Of a stretch of 64,000 bases of DNA, positions 16,416-25,218 are shown in pieces. The translations under genes were made by a program, and so were the position numbers. Origin of the DNA: Streptosporangium carneum (GTDB taxonomy: Bacteria > Actinomycetota > Actinomycetes > Streptosporangiales > Streptosporangiaceae); the NCBI RefSeq assembly GCF_027922005.1, contig NZ_BSEV01000006.1, forward strand, positions 307,340 through 371,339. Reading direction: 5' to 3'. Under the pieces are notes generated by a model that was given only the letters and a program-made list of their open reading frames with translations, did no database searches and had not been told where the DNA came from. Position 1 is the stretch's first letter. Every line of letters begins with the position of its first letter.

Positions 16416-19400
16416 CCCTCTGGACGGAGATCTGTGATCTGGTCACCCGCAACCAGGTCACCCGCCTGGCCGACCGCCTGGTCACGCTCACCGAGGAGGA
16501 GCGCGCCGAGCTGGGCGGGCGGTTGCCCGGCCTCGTCAAGGAGCTGCGCCGTGTCCGCACCGAGCAGGTGCGCGCCCATCATCCCGACGACTTCGAGGAG
16601 ATGGCCTCCTGGGAGGTCGGCGACCTGCTCGACAGACTGGCCGACGCGCTGCTGCTGACCGGTGTCGGCGTCATCACCGGCCCGGCGGCCGCGGTGACGT
16701 GGATGACCGGTCGCGACGTCAACCGCCGCTGGGCCGAGGACCCCGACGTCGCCCAGGTCTGCCGGGTGGCGGCCACCCGCCCCCGGGAGTGGCGTCGTGA
16801 TGTCGCGGTCCGGCTGGCCCAGCGGGTGCGCCGTCCCGCCGACCGCATCGCGCCGCTGGCCGTGGCGCTGCTGCGTGAGTCCGGCGCCGTGCCGCCCGAC
16901 CATGACCCGCTGGTGGCCGCCTGGCTGGCCGCGCCGAGCGTGGCCGCTGACCCGCTGACCCCCGTGCTGCTGCCTCGGGTCTTCGACGCCGACGGCGCGG
17001 GCCGCGCCCTCCGTGACGAACGGCTGGAGCCCCGGCCGACCCGCTGGCTGGCCGCCGCCGCCCGCGAGCTGCCCAGGGAGCAGGTGCTCGATGGCTGCGT
17101 GAGCCGTTTCCTGCGCGGCGGCGAGGCGCAGGACCTGCGGTTCTTCGTCCGGCTGCACATGCTCCTCGACCCCAAGCCCGCGGAGTCCGCGCCCCGCCTG
17201 CGTGACTACCTGCGGTTGTTGCCGTCGGCTCCGGGCACGGTCGCCGAGCTGGCCGCCGGGCAGGTGCGCGGGGCGATGCCACTCGACCACGCCGACCTGG
17301 TCGAGGCGGTCGACGCGCTCACCTTCCGGGACGAGGCCAAGCTCGCCGCCACGGGCCTGCGCTGGCTCGACCAGGCGATCCGGGCCACGCCCGAGGCGGC
17401 CGCCGATTTCGTGACCGCGCTGACCACGGCGTACGCGCACAAGTCCTTCGACGTGCGCAACCGCGCGGCCGAGCTGACCCTGAAATACGCCGACCTGTTC
17501 GCCGACCACACCGAGGCGATCCTCGACGGCGTCCGCCACCTCCCCGCCGACCTGGGCGCGAAGCTGGCCGAGCGGTTCGGCGGGGAGACTCCGGTCGAGG
17601 AACTGCTGGAGCAGAAGGAGTTCCCGCCGCTGCCCGAGCTGCCGGAGGCGCGGCGGTTCCCCGAGCCGTCGATCTCCCCCGACCACCACGAGCGTTGGAT
17701 CGGCCAGGAGCGCTGGCTGGCGGCCTTCGTCGCCGGGATCGCCGACGACCGGGCGGAACTGCGCCGCAGGCTCAAGCCTCACGTCGAGCAGGACCAGGGT
17801 TACCGGCGGTCCGGGGACGTGCGCCTCGACCCCGACGACTGGCAGTCGGCGCTGTCCGCCGAGCTCGTCACTCCCGGGAGCGTGCCGGAGCTGCCGCCGA
17901 TCGAACCGGAGAAGTTCTGGGACGACGCGAGCCACTCCGTGGGAGTACGCGCCCTCACCCGCGGCGAGGAGCCCGCCCCGGAGCCGAGGCCCCGGCGGAT
18001 CACGGTGGGCGGCGTCTACCGGCCTGGCCGCTACCTCGACGACGACGCCCCGCTGCGCGCCTTCTTCATCACCTGGACCAGCGACGACGGCCCGGACGGG
18101 GCGGTGGCCCACGAGGGCGACCGGCGGATCCCCTTCGCCAGGGGCCGGATCCACCTGTACGGCTCCCCCGCCGACGTCGAGCAGCCGCGGCATCTCGGCA
18201 CCGACGACGAGGACGAGGAGATCCACGACGACAGACTGCCGGATCGTCTCCGCCCGGTGCGGACGAGGCCTGGCGTCTTGTACGACGACTCCGTGGAGGC
18301 CATGCCGTCCTTCATCCTCGACCACGCCTACGAGCGCATGGCCGAGCTCGGCGTGGATCCTGCCCGGATCGCGGCGATGCGGGCAGGGAAGCAGGTACCC
18401 CCGCCAGGCCCAAGCGAGCCGCTCGTGGAGGTGACCGTCGTCTTCGTCCCACCCCGGCTGCGTTCCTTCATGCGTAAGGAGTTGCCCGAGCACGACGAGT
18501 GGCGGCGGCGCAACCGGCTGCCCCACCCCAATCGCGTCTCCCCGCCCCACGATTTCCTGCTGCACCGCTACGCGGAACTCGCCGAGGCCCTCCGGAACGG
18601 CGCCCTGCCACCCGTGTTGCTGGCCACGCCGACCTGGATGAGCGGCCACCTCGACCCCGACGTGCTGGTCGACCGGCTGGAGACCTGCGCCGCCGCCGGG
18701 GTGGAGCCGCCCCCGGCCGACCTGGCGCAGGCGCTGCTGCGGTTGCCCGGGGGCAGCCACCAGGCCGCGGCCGACCGGGCCGCCAAGGTCGACTCGGAGG
18801 CGGCGCGCTCGGCCGCCCGCTGGTTCGCCGGTGACGGCATGGCCGACCCCGAGTGCGGCCACGTGTGGCGCCACATGGTCGACGCGTCCATGGTCGAGTT
18901 CGGCGACGGCGAACCAGAGCACTTCACCGAGGTCAGACTGCAGCCGGTGTTGCGGGTGACGGCCCCGACCGGCCATCGGCTGATCGACGAGGTGCTGCTG
19001 CGTCAGCCGTTCGATTGGACGGTCGACGAGTCCGGCAACATGGCCCGGGCGTGGCCCGCCATGCTGCCCTCGCACCGCGAGGTCGTGGCCGTCAACCTCC
19101 TGCCCTTCCTGCTGCGCGGCTACTACTGGGGCGCGTGGGTGACGCCCACGGAGATCACCGGTCTGGAGATCGCCCAGGGCCCGATGGGCGAGTCCACGGC
19201 GGTGATCCTCGCCTTTCTCCTGGCCGACAGCGTCCCCGGCATGATCCCGCTGGTCCTGAGCATGGCCGCCAGGGGCGAGCTGCCCGCCGAGGCGATCGGC
19301 CGCCAGCTCGCGCTGGTGCTGCGCCGCACCTGGCGGGAGACCCGCCCCGCCATCGCGGCCCTGACCGAGCTGGCCGACGCCGGAGGCCACCACGAGGTGT

Positions 19401-19624
19401 GGCGCATCCTGCGCGCTCTGCTGCCCGGGATGTTGCCGGGCGAGGGGCGGCGCATCACCGTGACCCACGCCGAACTCGTCGCCTTCGCCGCCGACGTGGC
19501 ACGCTGGACCGGCGCGCGCGGGGAGATCCCGATCGTCGCCGAGTTCGCGCGCAGCCGCCGGACGATCCGCTTCGTCCACGAGTGCAAGCGCCTTCACGCC
19601 CAGCTCACCGGAGTCACGTCATGA
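16412..19624 (+). CDS. Large DUF6493-like protein, partner of the SWIM protein
   Basis: 1070 residues from the ATG at 16412, which overlaps the SWIM gene stop by four bases. No catalytic motif, Walker box or membrane segment is visible. The N-terminal half is rich in helices and may be HEAT-like (ALTTAYAHKSFDVRNRAAEL). The middle (residues about 400-680) is acidic and Pro-rich and contains WIGQERWLAAFVAGI. I recall DUF6493 proteins annotated beside SWIM proteins in streptomycetes, but I could not check this. It is predicted to be co-transcribed from the DNA-damage promoter at 15057. Its 3' end abuts a transposase remnant. Confidence 0.85.
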   Translation: MTLWTEICDLVTRNQVTRLADRLVTLTEEERAELGGRLPGLVKELRRVRTEQVRAHHPDDFEEMASWEVGDLLDRLADALLLTGVGVITGPAAAVTWMTGRDVNRRWAEDPDVAQVCRVAATRPREWRRDVAVRLAQRVRRPADRIAPLAVALLRESGAVPPDHDPLVAAWLAAPSVAADPLTPVLLPRVFDADGAGRALRDERLEPRPTRWLAAAARELPREQVLDGCVSRFLRGGEAQDLRFFVRLHMLLDPKPAESAPRLRDYLRLLPSAPGTVAELAAGQVRGAMPLDHADLVEAVDALTFRDEAKLAATGLRWLDQAIRATPEAAADFVTALTTAYAHKSFDVRNRAAELTLKYADLFADHTEAILDGVRHLPADLGAKLAERFGGETPVEELLEQKEFPPLPELPEARRFPEPSISPDHHERWIGQERWLAAFVAGIADDRAELRRRLKPHVEQDQGYRRSGDVRLDPDDWQSALSAELVTPGSVPELPPIEPEKFWDDASHSVGVRALTRGEEPAPEPRPRRITVGGVYRPGRYLDDDAPLRAFFITWTSDDGPDGAVAHEGDRRIPFARGRIHLYGSPADVEQPRHLGTDDEDEEIHDDRLPDRLRPVRTRPGVLYDDSVEAMPSFILDHAYERMAELGVDPARIAAMRAGKQVPPPGPSEPLVEVTVVFVPPRLRSFMRKELPEHDEWRRRNRLPHPNRVSPPHDFLLHRYAELAEALRNGALPPVLLATPTWMSGHLDPDVLVDRLETCAAAGVEPPPADLAQALLRLPGGSHQAAADRAAKVDSEAARSAARWFAGDGMADPECGHVWRHMVDASMVEFGDGEPEHFTEVRLQPVLRVTAPTGHRLIDEVLLRQPFDWTVDESGNMARAWPAMLPSHREVVAVNLLPFLLRGYYWGAWVTPTEITGLEIAQGPMGESTAVILAFLLADSVPGMIPLVLSMAARGELPAEAIGRQLALVLRRTWRETRPAIAALTELADAGGHHEVWRILRALLPGMLPGEGRRITVTHAELVAFAADVARWTGARGEIPIVAEFARSRRTIRFVHECKRLHAQLTGVTS

Positions 19625-19800
19625 CCCTTGAACGGGGCGCCCTCGTAGGTCCACCGGTAGGGCCTCGCGGTCTCGTCGTGCTCGACTGCGTACGCCTCCA
19701 GCTTCTCGATCAGATCGTCACGGCCGGCGAAGCCGCCGTGTCGCAGGACACGGCGGGTCAGGGTGGAGGACAGTTCGACGACGCTCCTCCACGAACTTCC
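19594..19800 (-). pseudogene. C-terminal remnant of an IS630-family transposase
   Basis: A minus-strand frame preserves only the last 60 or so residues of an IS630-type transposase (TLTRRVLRHGGFAGRDDLIE and ARPYRWTYEGAPFK). The upstream catalytic region is missing. The frame runs past the normal end into the 3' end of the SWIM-partner gene, showing that the element's terminus was lost. It is a decayed insertion. Confidence 0.75.
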
Positions 19801-19997
19801 GCGGAGCGGCACCAGCCCCTGCCGCACGGAACCCATCTCGATGAGACGAAGCTCGTCAGGGTGGATCTGCGGACCGAAATCGGTCAGCCGTGTCCTCCGT
19901 GACCTGGAACCTTCCACATCGCCGCTGACGGCGGCGACACGCCGTCGACGTCCTGGCGCTGTCCGGTGGATCCGCGGGCCCCGATGGTGTAGATGAT

Positions 19998-20408
19998 GTG
20001 ATCGTGGAGAACGGGCTGAAGCGTCATGATCTGACCGAGGACGAGTGGGTACGGCTGGCACCGCTGTTACCCGCCCAGTCCCGGCGGGGACAGCGATGGG
20101 CCGACCACCGAATGATCATCAACGGAGTGTTCTTCCGGAACAGGGCCGACTGTTCCTGGCGTGCCCTGCCGGAGATCTACGGCAGGTGGAAGACGGTCTA
20201 CAACCGCCACCGCCGCTGGTCGGCGGACGGCACCTGGGAAGCGATCCTGGAGGCGTTGAGAGCGGACGACGACACGACCGGGGAGCCCGGCCTGCTCGAC
20301 CACGCCACCGCCACCACCGCCGGACCCCTCTGCGGCTCCTCCGGCAGTCGGCCGACTCCGCGCCAGGACATCCGCCCCGGGAAGATGTTCGAGCTCTCGA
20401 ACTGGTGA
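19998..20408 (+). pseudogene. N-terminal fragment of an IS5-family transposase
   Basis: From GTG 19998, the first 90 or so residues match the DUF4096-type N-terminus of IS5-family transposases (KRHDLTEDEWVRLAPLLPAQ, RGQRWADHRMIINGVFFRNR, WKTVYNRHRRWSADGTW). Beyond about position 20280 the family sequence ends, and the frame continues with unrelated residues. The catalytic domain is absent. It belongs to a different family from the remnant just to the left, so at least two insertions decayed here. The 255 bp from 20409 to the methyltransferase gene show nothing recognisable. Confidence 0.75.
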
Positions 20409-20663
20409 TCGGGGAGCGCCACCCGCCTCCGTGATCCGTCCGCACCTGCGAGCCCGCCTCCTACGGCGATCCGACGCCGTGCCGCAACAGCCGCAGCAAC
20501 CGTCGCGCGTGCGGGACTCGGTGTCAGGGCCGACGGCACGTGCGGCAGTGTGACCTACGAGGACACGGTCTCTCGCGGCGAGCAGGGCTGGCGCATCGGC
20601 CACCGCAGGGTCCTCGCCCGGCGGGCTCCCCTGGGCGCCGGGCGGGCCGGCGGGGCGATCCCG

Positions 20664-21416
20664 TCAGCGTGAGCGCGCGACCAGCGCGAAACGGTGGCTG
20701 CGCGCCCTCAGCGGCCTGCCCCGCCGCATGTTCTCGTGCAGGGCGCGCAGGCGATCGGCGTACCTTTCCACGTCGAACCCGGGAGCCTGCCAGGGGGTGA
20801 TCCGCAGGAACAGCACCAGGGCCCCGATGTCGCGGAACTCCGCGGGGACATGAGCCTCGGCGCTCCAGACGACGTCCAGTCCGGCGTCGGCGATCCGGGG
20901 GGAGGCGGAGGCCAGATCCCAGTCACGGTAGTCGTGCCACGGCGCCCCCAGAGCCTGGTTGAGCTCCTCGACGTCCCGTCCGCCGACCTGCTGCGTGACG
21001 AAGACGCCTCCCGGGGCGAGAACGCGCCAGATCTCCCGGGGGTCGTAGGACTCGTGCCGGTTGACGACGAGGTCGAACGAGCCGTCGGGGAACGGCAGCA
21101 CGTCGTCCTCGCCGATCTCGGCGACCTCGACGCCCAACGGCTCCAGGCGTCGCCTGGCGACGGGGACGTTGGGTTCGTAGCCCTCGGTGGCCGCGGTCCT
21201 GGGCGGCAGCGGGGCCAGCGACGCCAGGAACTCGCCGCCTCCCGTGCCGAGGTCGAGCAACGCCTCCGCCCGCGGCAGCCGTTCCCGCACGAGCCGCTCG
21301 TAGCTCCACGGCGGGTCCTCCTCGACGAAACGCCCCTCGAACACGCCGAAGTCCCACCCCTCGAACGGGGTCGTCAGCGCCTCGGCGATCAGGTCGTCGT
21401 ACTCTACGGCCCCCAC
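20664..21416 (-). CDS. SAM-dependent methyltransferase (class I)
   Basis: About 250 residues from a GTG at 21416; the frame stays open to 21596, but the extra N-terminus is unlike the family. Motif I LLDLGTGGGEFLASLAP binds S-adenosylmethionine. FPDGSFDLVVNRHESYDPRE and VLAPGGVFVTQQVGG are motifs II/III of the UbiE/Methyltransf_11 type. The substrate is unknown, and no functional neighbour helps. Confidence 0.82.
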   Translation of the reverse strand: MGAVEYDDLIAEALTTPFEGWDFGVFEGRFVEEDPPWSYERLVRERLPRAEALLDLGTGGGEFLASLAPLPPRTAATEGYEPNVPVARRRLEPLGVEVAEIGEDDVLPFPDGSFDLVVNRHESYDPREIWRVLAPGGVFVTQQVGGRDVEELNQALGAPWHDYRDWDLASASPRIADAGLDVVWSAEAHVPAEFRDIGALVLFLRITPWQAPGFDVERYADRLRALHENMRRGRPLRARSHRFALVARSR

Positions 21417-21667
21417 GCGCCCCACCGTCTCCCGTTGCCGGCCGGTTCCACTCGTCCAGGACAGCCATGACCGCCTCGCGGCGGTCGGTCGTCCGTCCCC
21501 GCTCTCCGGATGTTCGACGACATACGGATCAGCGTACGGCGCACCAGGAGGACCGGATTCGCCGAACCGCAGGACCTGCGACGGCTGTCGGCGCACCTGG
21601 CGGGTGAACGCCTCGTTCCCCGAGCGGACCCGCGCGCCCGAGCAGGCCGTACGTCTTCACCGGCCGG

Positions 21668-22837
21668 TCAGCCGATCCGGTCGACGTCCGCCTCCTGGAG
21701 GACGACCTGGGCCAGGGCGTCGGCGGCGTCGAGACGGCCGAGGGACCTGGCGGCCTTGGCCATGGTGACGCGGGCCTGCGAGTCGGCGAGCAGGGCGTCG
21801 AGTTCGGCGAGGAGCTGCTCCGGGGCCGGCCCGGATTCGAGGAGTGCCCTGGCGGCCCCCGCCTCGACCAGGTAACGGGCGTTCTGGCGCTGTTCGTCTC
21901 CCGCCGACGGGATCAGGGGGATCAGGACGGACGGCTTGCCGATCGCGGTCAGCTCGGCGACGGTGCCCGCGCCGCTGCGGGAGACGACGATGTCGGCGGC
22001 GGCGAACACGTGGGCCAGTTCCTCGCCGACGTAGGAGACCGGCTGGTAACGCCCCGCCAGCTCAGGGGGAAGGCCGGCGGCGATCCCCGTGAGCCTGTCG
22101 AGCCAGTCGGGGCCGCACTGGTGGAGCACCTGCGCCCGGCCGAGCAGCGAGGGCAGGATCGCCTCGACCATGGTGTTGATCTGGCGGCTCCCCTGGGCGC
22201 CGCCGGTCACGTAGACGAGGGGAAGCTCGGGCGAGAAACGGAAGTGCCAGCGCCCCGACGGGGCGTTGCCGTTCAGCAGGTGGGGACGGACGGGGTTGCC
22301 GGTGACGACGGCCCGTTCCCGCGCCGAGGCGGGCAGATGCTCGACCGAGGAGGGGTGGGTGAGCGCGATCCGGGTGGCGAAGCGCGCCAGGATGCGGTTG
22401 GCCAGGCCGAGCGCGGTGATCTGCTCGTGCATCACCAGCGGACGGCCGAGCAGCCGGGAGGCGAGCCCCAGCGGCACGCACACGTATCCTCCGGTGGACA
22501 GCACCACGTCGGGACGGTACTTGGCGGCGACGCCGAAGGCCTGCAGGACGCCGACGGGGATCCGGAACATGTCGGCGAGGTTGGTCAACAGCTCGCGGGG
22601 GCTGGGCGAGCGCCGAAGCTTGCCCGCCTTGATCACCCGGAACGGGATGTCGTGCTCGGCCGCGATGCGGGCCTCCAGGCCGTTCGCCGTACCCACCCAG
22701 AGCACGTCGAGGTCGAGTCCGCGGGCGGCGGCCTGCTCGCGGACGGCCGCGACGGTGGTCAGCGCGGGGTAGGTGTGACCGCCGGTCCCGCCTCCGGTGA
22801 CGAGCATCCGCAGCGGGCGACGGTTTCCGGCGTTCAT
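21668..22837 (-). CDS. MurG-like UDP-GlcNAc transferase (GT28), second copy
   Basis: 389 residues from an ATG at 22837 (GGAAGGA upstream; an ATG at 22867 is an alternative). The glycosyltransferase-28 signature is clear: LVTGGGTGGHTYPAL at the N-terminus, VVLSTGGYVCVPLGLASRLL, and the donor-site block VVSRSGAGTVAELTAIGKP. MurG adds GlcNAc to lipid I. The housekeeping murG normally sits in the dcw cluster beside ftsW/murC; here none of those genes is near, so this is likely a paralogue. It may glycosylate another lipid or a natural product. It is monocistronic. Confidence 0.85.
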   Translation of the reverse strand: MNAGNRRPLRMLVTGGGTGGHTYPALTTVAAVREQAAARGLDLDVLWVGTANGLEARIAAEHDIPFRVIKAGKLRRSPSPRELLTNLADMFRIPVGVLQAFGVAAKYRPDVVLSTGGYVCVPLGLASRLLGRPLVMHEQITALGLANRILARFATRIALTHPSSVEHLPASARERAVVTGNPVRPHLLNGNAPSGRWHFRFSPELPLVYVTGGAQGSRQINTMVEAILPSLLGRAQVLHQCGPDWLDRLTGIAAGLPPELAGRYQPVSYVGEELAHVFAAADIVVSRSGAGTVAELTAIGKPSVLIPLIPSAGDEQRQNARYLVEAGAARALLESGPAPEQLLAELDALLADSQARVTMAKAARSLGRLDAADALAQVVLQEADVDRIG

Positions 22838-22994
22838 GTGTGCGTGTCCTTCCAGCGTTGCGGTCATCGGTGTCCTCGGCCGCACCGACGTGTTCGGCGG
22901 CCTCGCACGCTACCCGGAGTCCCGATGGAGATCCAATTCATCGGAGGCGCCGCCGCCGCCCGTCACGCGGGGACGGAGGCCGGAGGGCGTCCTC

Positions 22995-23010
22995 CTGTCA
23001 CGCGTGACAG
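22995..23010. promoter_or_regulatory. Perfect 16-bp palindrome upstream of the MurG paralogue
   Basis: CTGTCACGCGTGACAG is fully self-complementary and lies 158 bp upstream of the MurG-like start, in the 324-bp gap (22838-23161) between that gene and the SDR gene. It is a good candidate operator. The remainder of the gap shows only a short AT-richer stretch around 23055-23110. Confidence 0.5.
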
Positions 23011-23161
23011 ACGACCGCCCCGCCCTCGTCTCGGGCTCCCAGGAGCACCGGAAACGATATTCGGCTTCAGGCCCGCACAGCAGCTTATCTTCCCGTTTTA
23101 CCCGAACCTCCCCTTCGCTTTCCCCGTCGGCGGCGCGCCCGCCGTCGTACGGTCCTGTCGC

Positions 23162-23902
23162 TCACGCCGCGAAGCCGCCGTCCACGGCGATGGCCGCGCC
23201 GGTGACGAAGGCCCCTCCCTCGCCCGCCAGGTGGACCACCATGGCGGCGACGTCGCCGACCGTGCCGTAGCGGCCGACCGCCGCGAAGGCCTTCTCCGCC
23301 TCGGCGTCGGGGCCGTCCGCGGGGTTCATCTCGGTGTCGGTCGAGCCGGGGTGGACGACGTTGGCGGTGATGCCGCGCGGGCCGAGGTCACGGGCCAGCC
23401 CCTTGGTCAGCCCGTTGAGCGCCGCCTTGCTCATCGCGTACAGGGTGAATCCGGGGTAGGGCACGCGCTCGGCGAGGCTGCTGCCGATGCTGATGATCCG
23501 GCCGCCCGCGCCCATGTGCCGAGCGGCCGCCTGCGAGGTCAGGAAGGCCGCCCGGGTGTGGACGGCCAGTGTGTGGTCGACCTCCTCGATCGTGGCCTGC
23601 TCCAACGGCCCGTAGTGGAGCACGCCCGCGTTGTTGACCAGGACGTCGATGCGGCCGAACTCCGCCACGGTGCGCTCGACCGCGTGGGCCGCGGAGGCGG
23701 GGTCCGCGGCGTCGGCCTCGATCGCCAGGCCGCCCCGGCCCAGGGCCCGGATCTCGGCCACGACGTCCCGCGCCCGGTCGGCCGAGCGCGCGTAGGTGAG
23801 CGCCACGTCGGCGCCCGCCTCGGCGAGCCGCAGGGCGACGGCCGCGCCGATGCCGCGGCTGCCGCCGGTGACCAGCGCCGTCCTGCCCGCGAGTGATGAC
23901 AT
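23162..23902 (-). CDS. Short-chain dehydrogenase/reductase
   Basis: 246 residues from the ATG at 23902, preceded by GGAGG five bases away. Classical SDR features: cofactor loop TGGSRGIG at 11-18, NNAG near 88, catalytic Ser in IISIGSSL and YAMSK as the YxxxK pair. DEVAAM-like and GAAIAVDGGF C-terminal blocks are normal. NADP preference is suggested by the basic residue in the first loop. It is divergent from a TetR regulator, which probably controls it; the substrate is unknown. Confidence 0.9.
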   Translation of the reverse strand: MSSLAGRTALVTGGSRGIGAAVALRLAEAGADVALTYARSADRARDVVAEIRALGRGGLAIEADAADPASAAHAVERTVAEFGRIDVLVNNAGVLHYGPLEQATIEEVDHTLAVHTRAAFLTSQAAARHMGAGGRIISIGSSLAERVPYPGFTLYAMSKAALNGLTKGLARDLGPRGITANVVHPGSTDTEMNPADGPDAEAEKAFAAVGRYGTVGDVAAMVVHLAGEGGAFVTGAAIAVDGGFAA

Positions 23903-24042
23903 GGGAACCTCCGTGAATGTGAACGCGCACGTGGGCGTGAGCGTGGATACGATCATGAACATGGAGACGGACGTCGACGCGAGATCCGGAAGCGCCTCTG
24001 ATGGCCGCACTTCGTGAACCTGAGCTGTCGGGGAGGAAGGGA

Positions 24043-24669
24043 ATGCAGTCGTCGGGGGCCAAGAGAGAGTTGCCGCTCATCGGGGGGCCGCCGCGGGAGC
24101 GGGCCGACGCCGCGGAGAACAGGAGGAAGATCCTCTCCGCCGCCCGGCGCATCGCGGCCACCGGAGGCGTGGAGAGCCTGTCCATGGACGAGGTGGCGCA
24201 GACCGCGGGCGTGGGGGTGGGCACGGTCTACCGGCGGTTCGGCGACCGCGCGGGGCTCGCCTACGCGCTGATCGACGAGCGCGAGCGCGTCCTGCAGGCC
24301 GCTTTCCTGCACGGGCCGCCGCCGCTCGGGCCTGGCGCGGAGCCGATCGAACGCATCGGCGCCTTCCTGTCCGCACTGGTCGACCGCACCGAGGAGCAGG
24401 CCGACCTGCTGCTGTTCGCGGAGACCAGCTCGCCGGAGGCGCGCTACGCGGGCGGCGCCTACGCCGCCTACCATCTGCACCTCGCCACGCTGATCCTCCG
24501 CCTTCGCCCGGACGCCGACGCGCACTACCTGGCCGACGCGCTGCTCGCCCCGTTGGCCGCCAATCTCTATCTGCACCAGCGCCGAACGCTCGGCATGGAC
24601 GTCGAACGCGTCAAGGCCGGCCTGGACGCGCTCATCCGCAACCTGGGGCGGACGGACCCCGCGACCTGA
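24043..24669 (+). CDS. TetR-family transcriptional repressor
   Basis: 208 residues from the ATG at 24043, which follows GGGGAGGAAGG; an upstream ATG at 24001 lacks a site. The N-terminal helix-turn-helix is typical (RRKILSAARRIAATGGVESL, MDEVAQTAGVGVGTVYRRFG). The C-terminal domain is the helical ligand/dimer fold. It is divergent from the SDR gene and is its likely regulator. A strong palindrome lies downstream of this gene at 24702-24725. Confidence 0.88.
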   Translation: MQSSGAKRELPLIGGPPRERADAAENRRKILSAARRIAATGGVESLSMDEVAQTAGVGVGTVYRRFGDRAGLAYALIDERERVLQAAFLHGPPPLGPGAEPIERIGAFLSALVDRTEEQADLLLFAETSSPEARYAGGAYAAYHLHLATLILRLRPDADAHYLADALLAPLAANLYLHQRRTLGMDVERVKAGLDALIRNLGRTDPAT

Positions 24670-24679
24670 GAGAGGCGGC

Positions 24680-24725
24680 AAACGGAACCATCTCCACTTA
24701 TATAACCGGAATGGGTTCCGTTTAT
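24680..24725. promoter_or_regulatory. TetR-type operator-like palindrome with an extra half-site
   Basis: Arms ATAACCGGAA (24702-24711) and TTCCGTTTAT (24716-24725) are complementary at nine of ten positions around TGGG. A further half, AAACGGAACC at 24680-24689, is a perfect reverse complement of 24714-24723. The region is AT-rich compared with its surroundings. It lies between the TetR stop and a terminator rather than in the SDR/TetR promoter. Confidence 0.5.
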
Positions 24726-24736
24726 CAACTTCCTTG

Positions 24737-24788
24737 CGGCACGCGAAAGGCCCCCGTGGAACCGTCCACGGGGGCCTTTCGCGTGCCG
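24737..24788. terminator. Bidirectional terminator between TetR and rbpA
   Basis: A perfect 24-bp stem (24737-24760 / 24765-24788) with loop ACCG separates the convergent TetR and rbpA genes. It is one of the strongest hairpins in the window. Confidence 0.88.
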
Positions 24789-24790
24789 TA

Positions 24791-25138
24791 CTAGTAAATG
24801 GGTCGCGAGGAGGAGCGCAGCCGCTCCAGGGCTTCGGCCAGGATCTGGGCGCCGTCCTTGTCGCTACGACGCTCCTTCACGTAGGCCAGGTGCGTCTTGT
24901 AAGGCTCGTTACGCGGCGGCGCGGGCGGGTTGGCCTCGTCCTGACCCGCCGGCAGACCGCAGCGAGGGCAGTCCCAGAACTCCGGCACGGCGGCGTCGCT
25001 GGCGAAGCTGGGACGCGTCTCATGCATGTTCGCGCACCAGAACGGAACCCTTACACGGGGAGCCGCCTCGCCGCGCTCCGCCTCCCCCATCGGGCCGGCG
25101 CCGACACGGCTGCCACGGATCGCGTTGCCACTACCCAC
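24791..25138 (-). CDS. rbpA: RNA polymerase-binding protein RbpA
   Basis: A 115-residue actinobacterial factor that binds RNA polymerase and principal sigma factors and stabilises open complexes. Recognisable features: N-terminal AIRGSRVG, zinc-ligand cysteines and histidine in WCANMHETR and WDCPRCGLP, and the sigma-interaction helix KTHLAYVKERRSDKDGAQIL. The GTG start at 25138 has GAGGAG seven bases upstream. It ends at a strong bidirectional terminator. It lies 80 bp downstream of secG on the same strand. I saw no clear SigR promoter in front of it. Confidence 0.9.
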   Translation of the reverse strand: MGSGNAIRGSRVGAGPMGEAERGEAAPRVRVPFWCANMHETRPSFASDAAVPEFWDCPRCGLPAGQDEANPPAPPRNEPYKTHLAYVKERRSDKDGAQILAEALERLRSSSRPIY

Positions 25139-25218
25139 GGATGAACTCCTCGCTCGATGGCCCCTGCGCTCTGTTGGATGCGAGGGGCTGAACCACTGTC
25201 ACGCTCGTCGTAGCCGGG

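Noticed and set aside
16163..19597. 1144-codon open frame antisense to the DUF6493-like gene
   Set aside because: Composition is typical of a GC-rich shadow frame, and the plus-strand frame has the ATGA overlap and promoter.
15087..19624. Classical toxin-antitoxin or restriction-modification system
   Set aside because: No nuclease, methyltransferase or ATPase motif is visible in either protein of the SWIM operon.
24791..25218. SigR-type promoter before rbpA, as in streptomycetes
   Set aside because: I could not find GGAAT-N18-GTT in the 80-bp gap.
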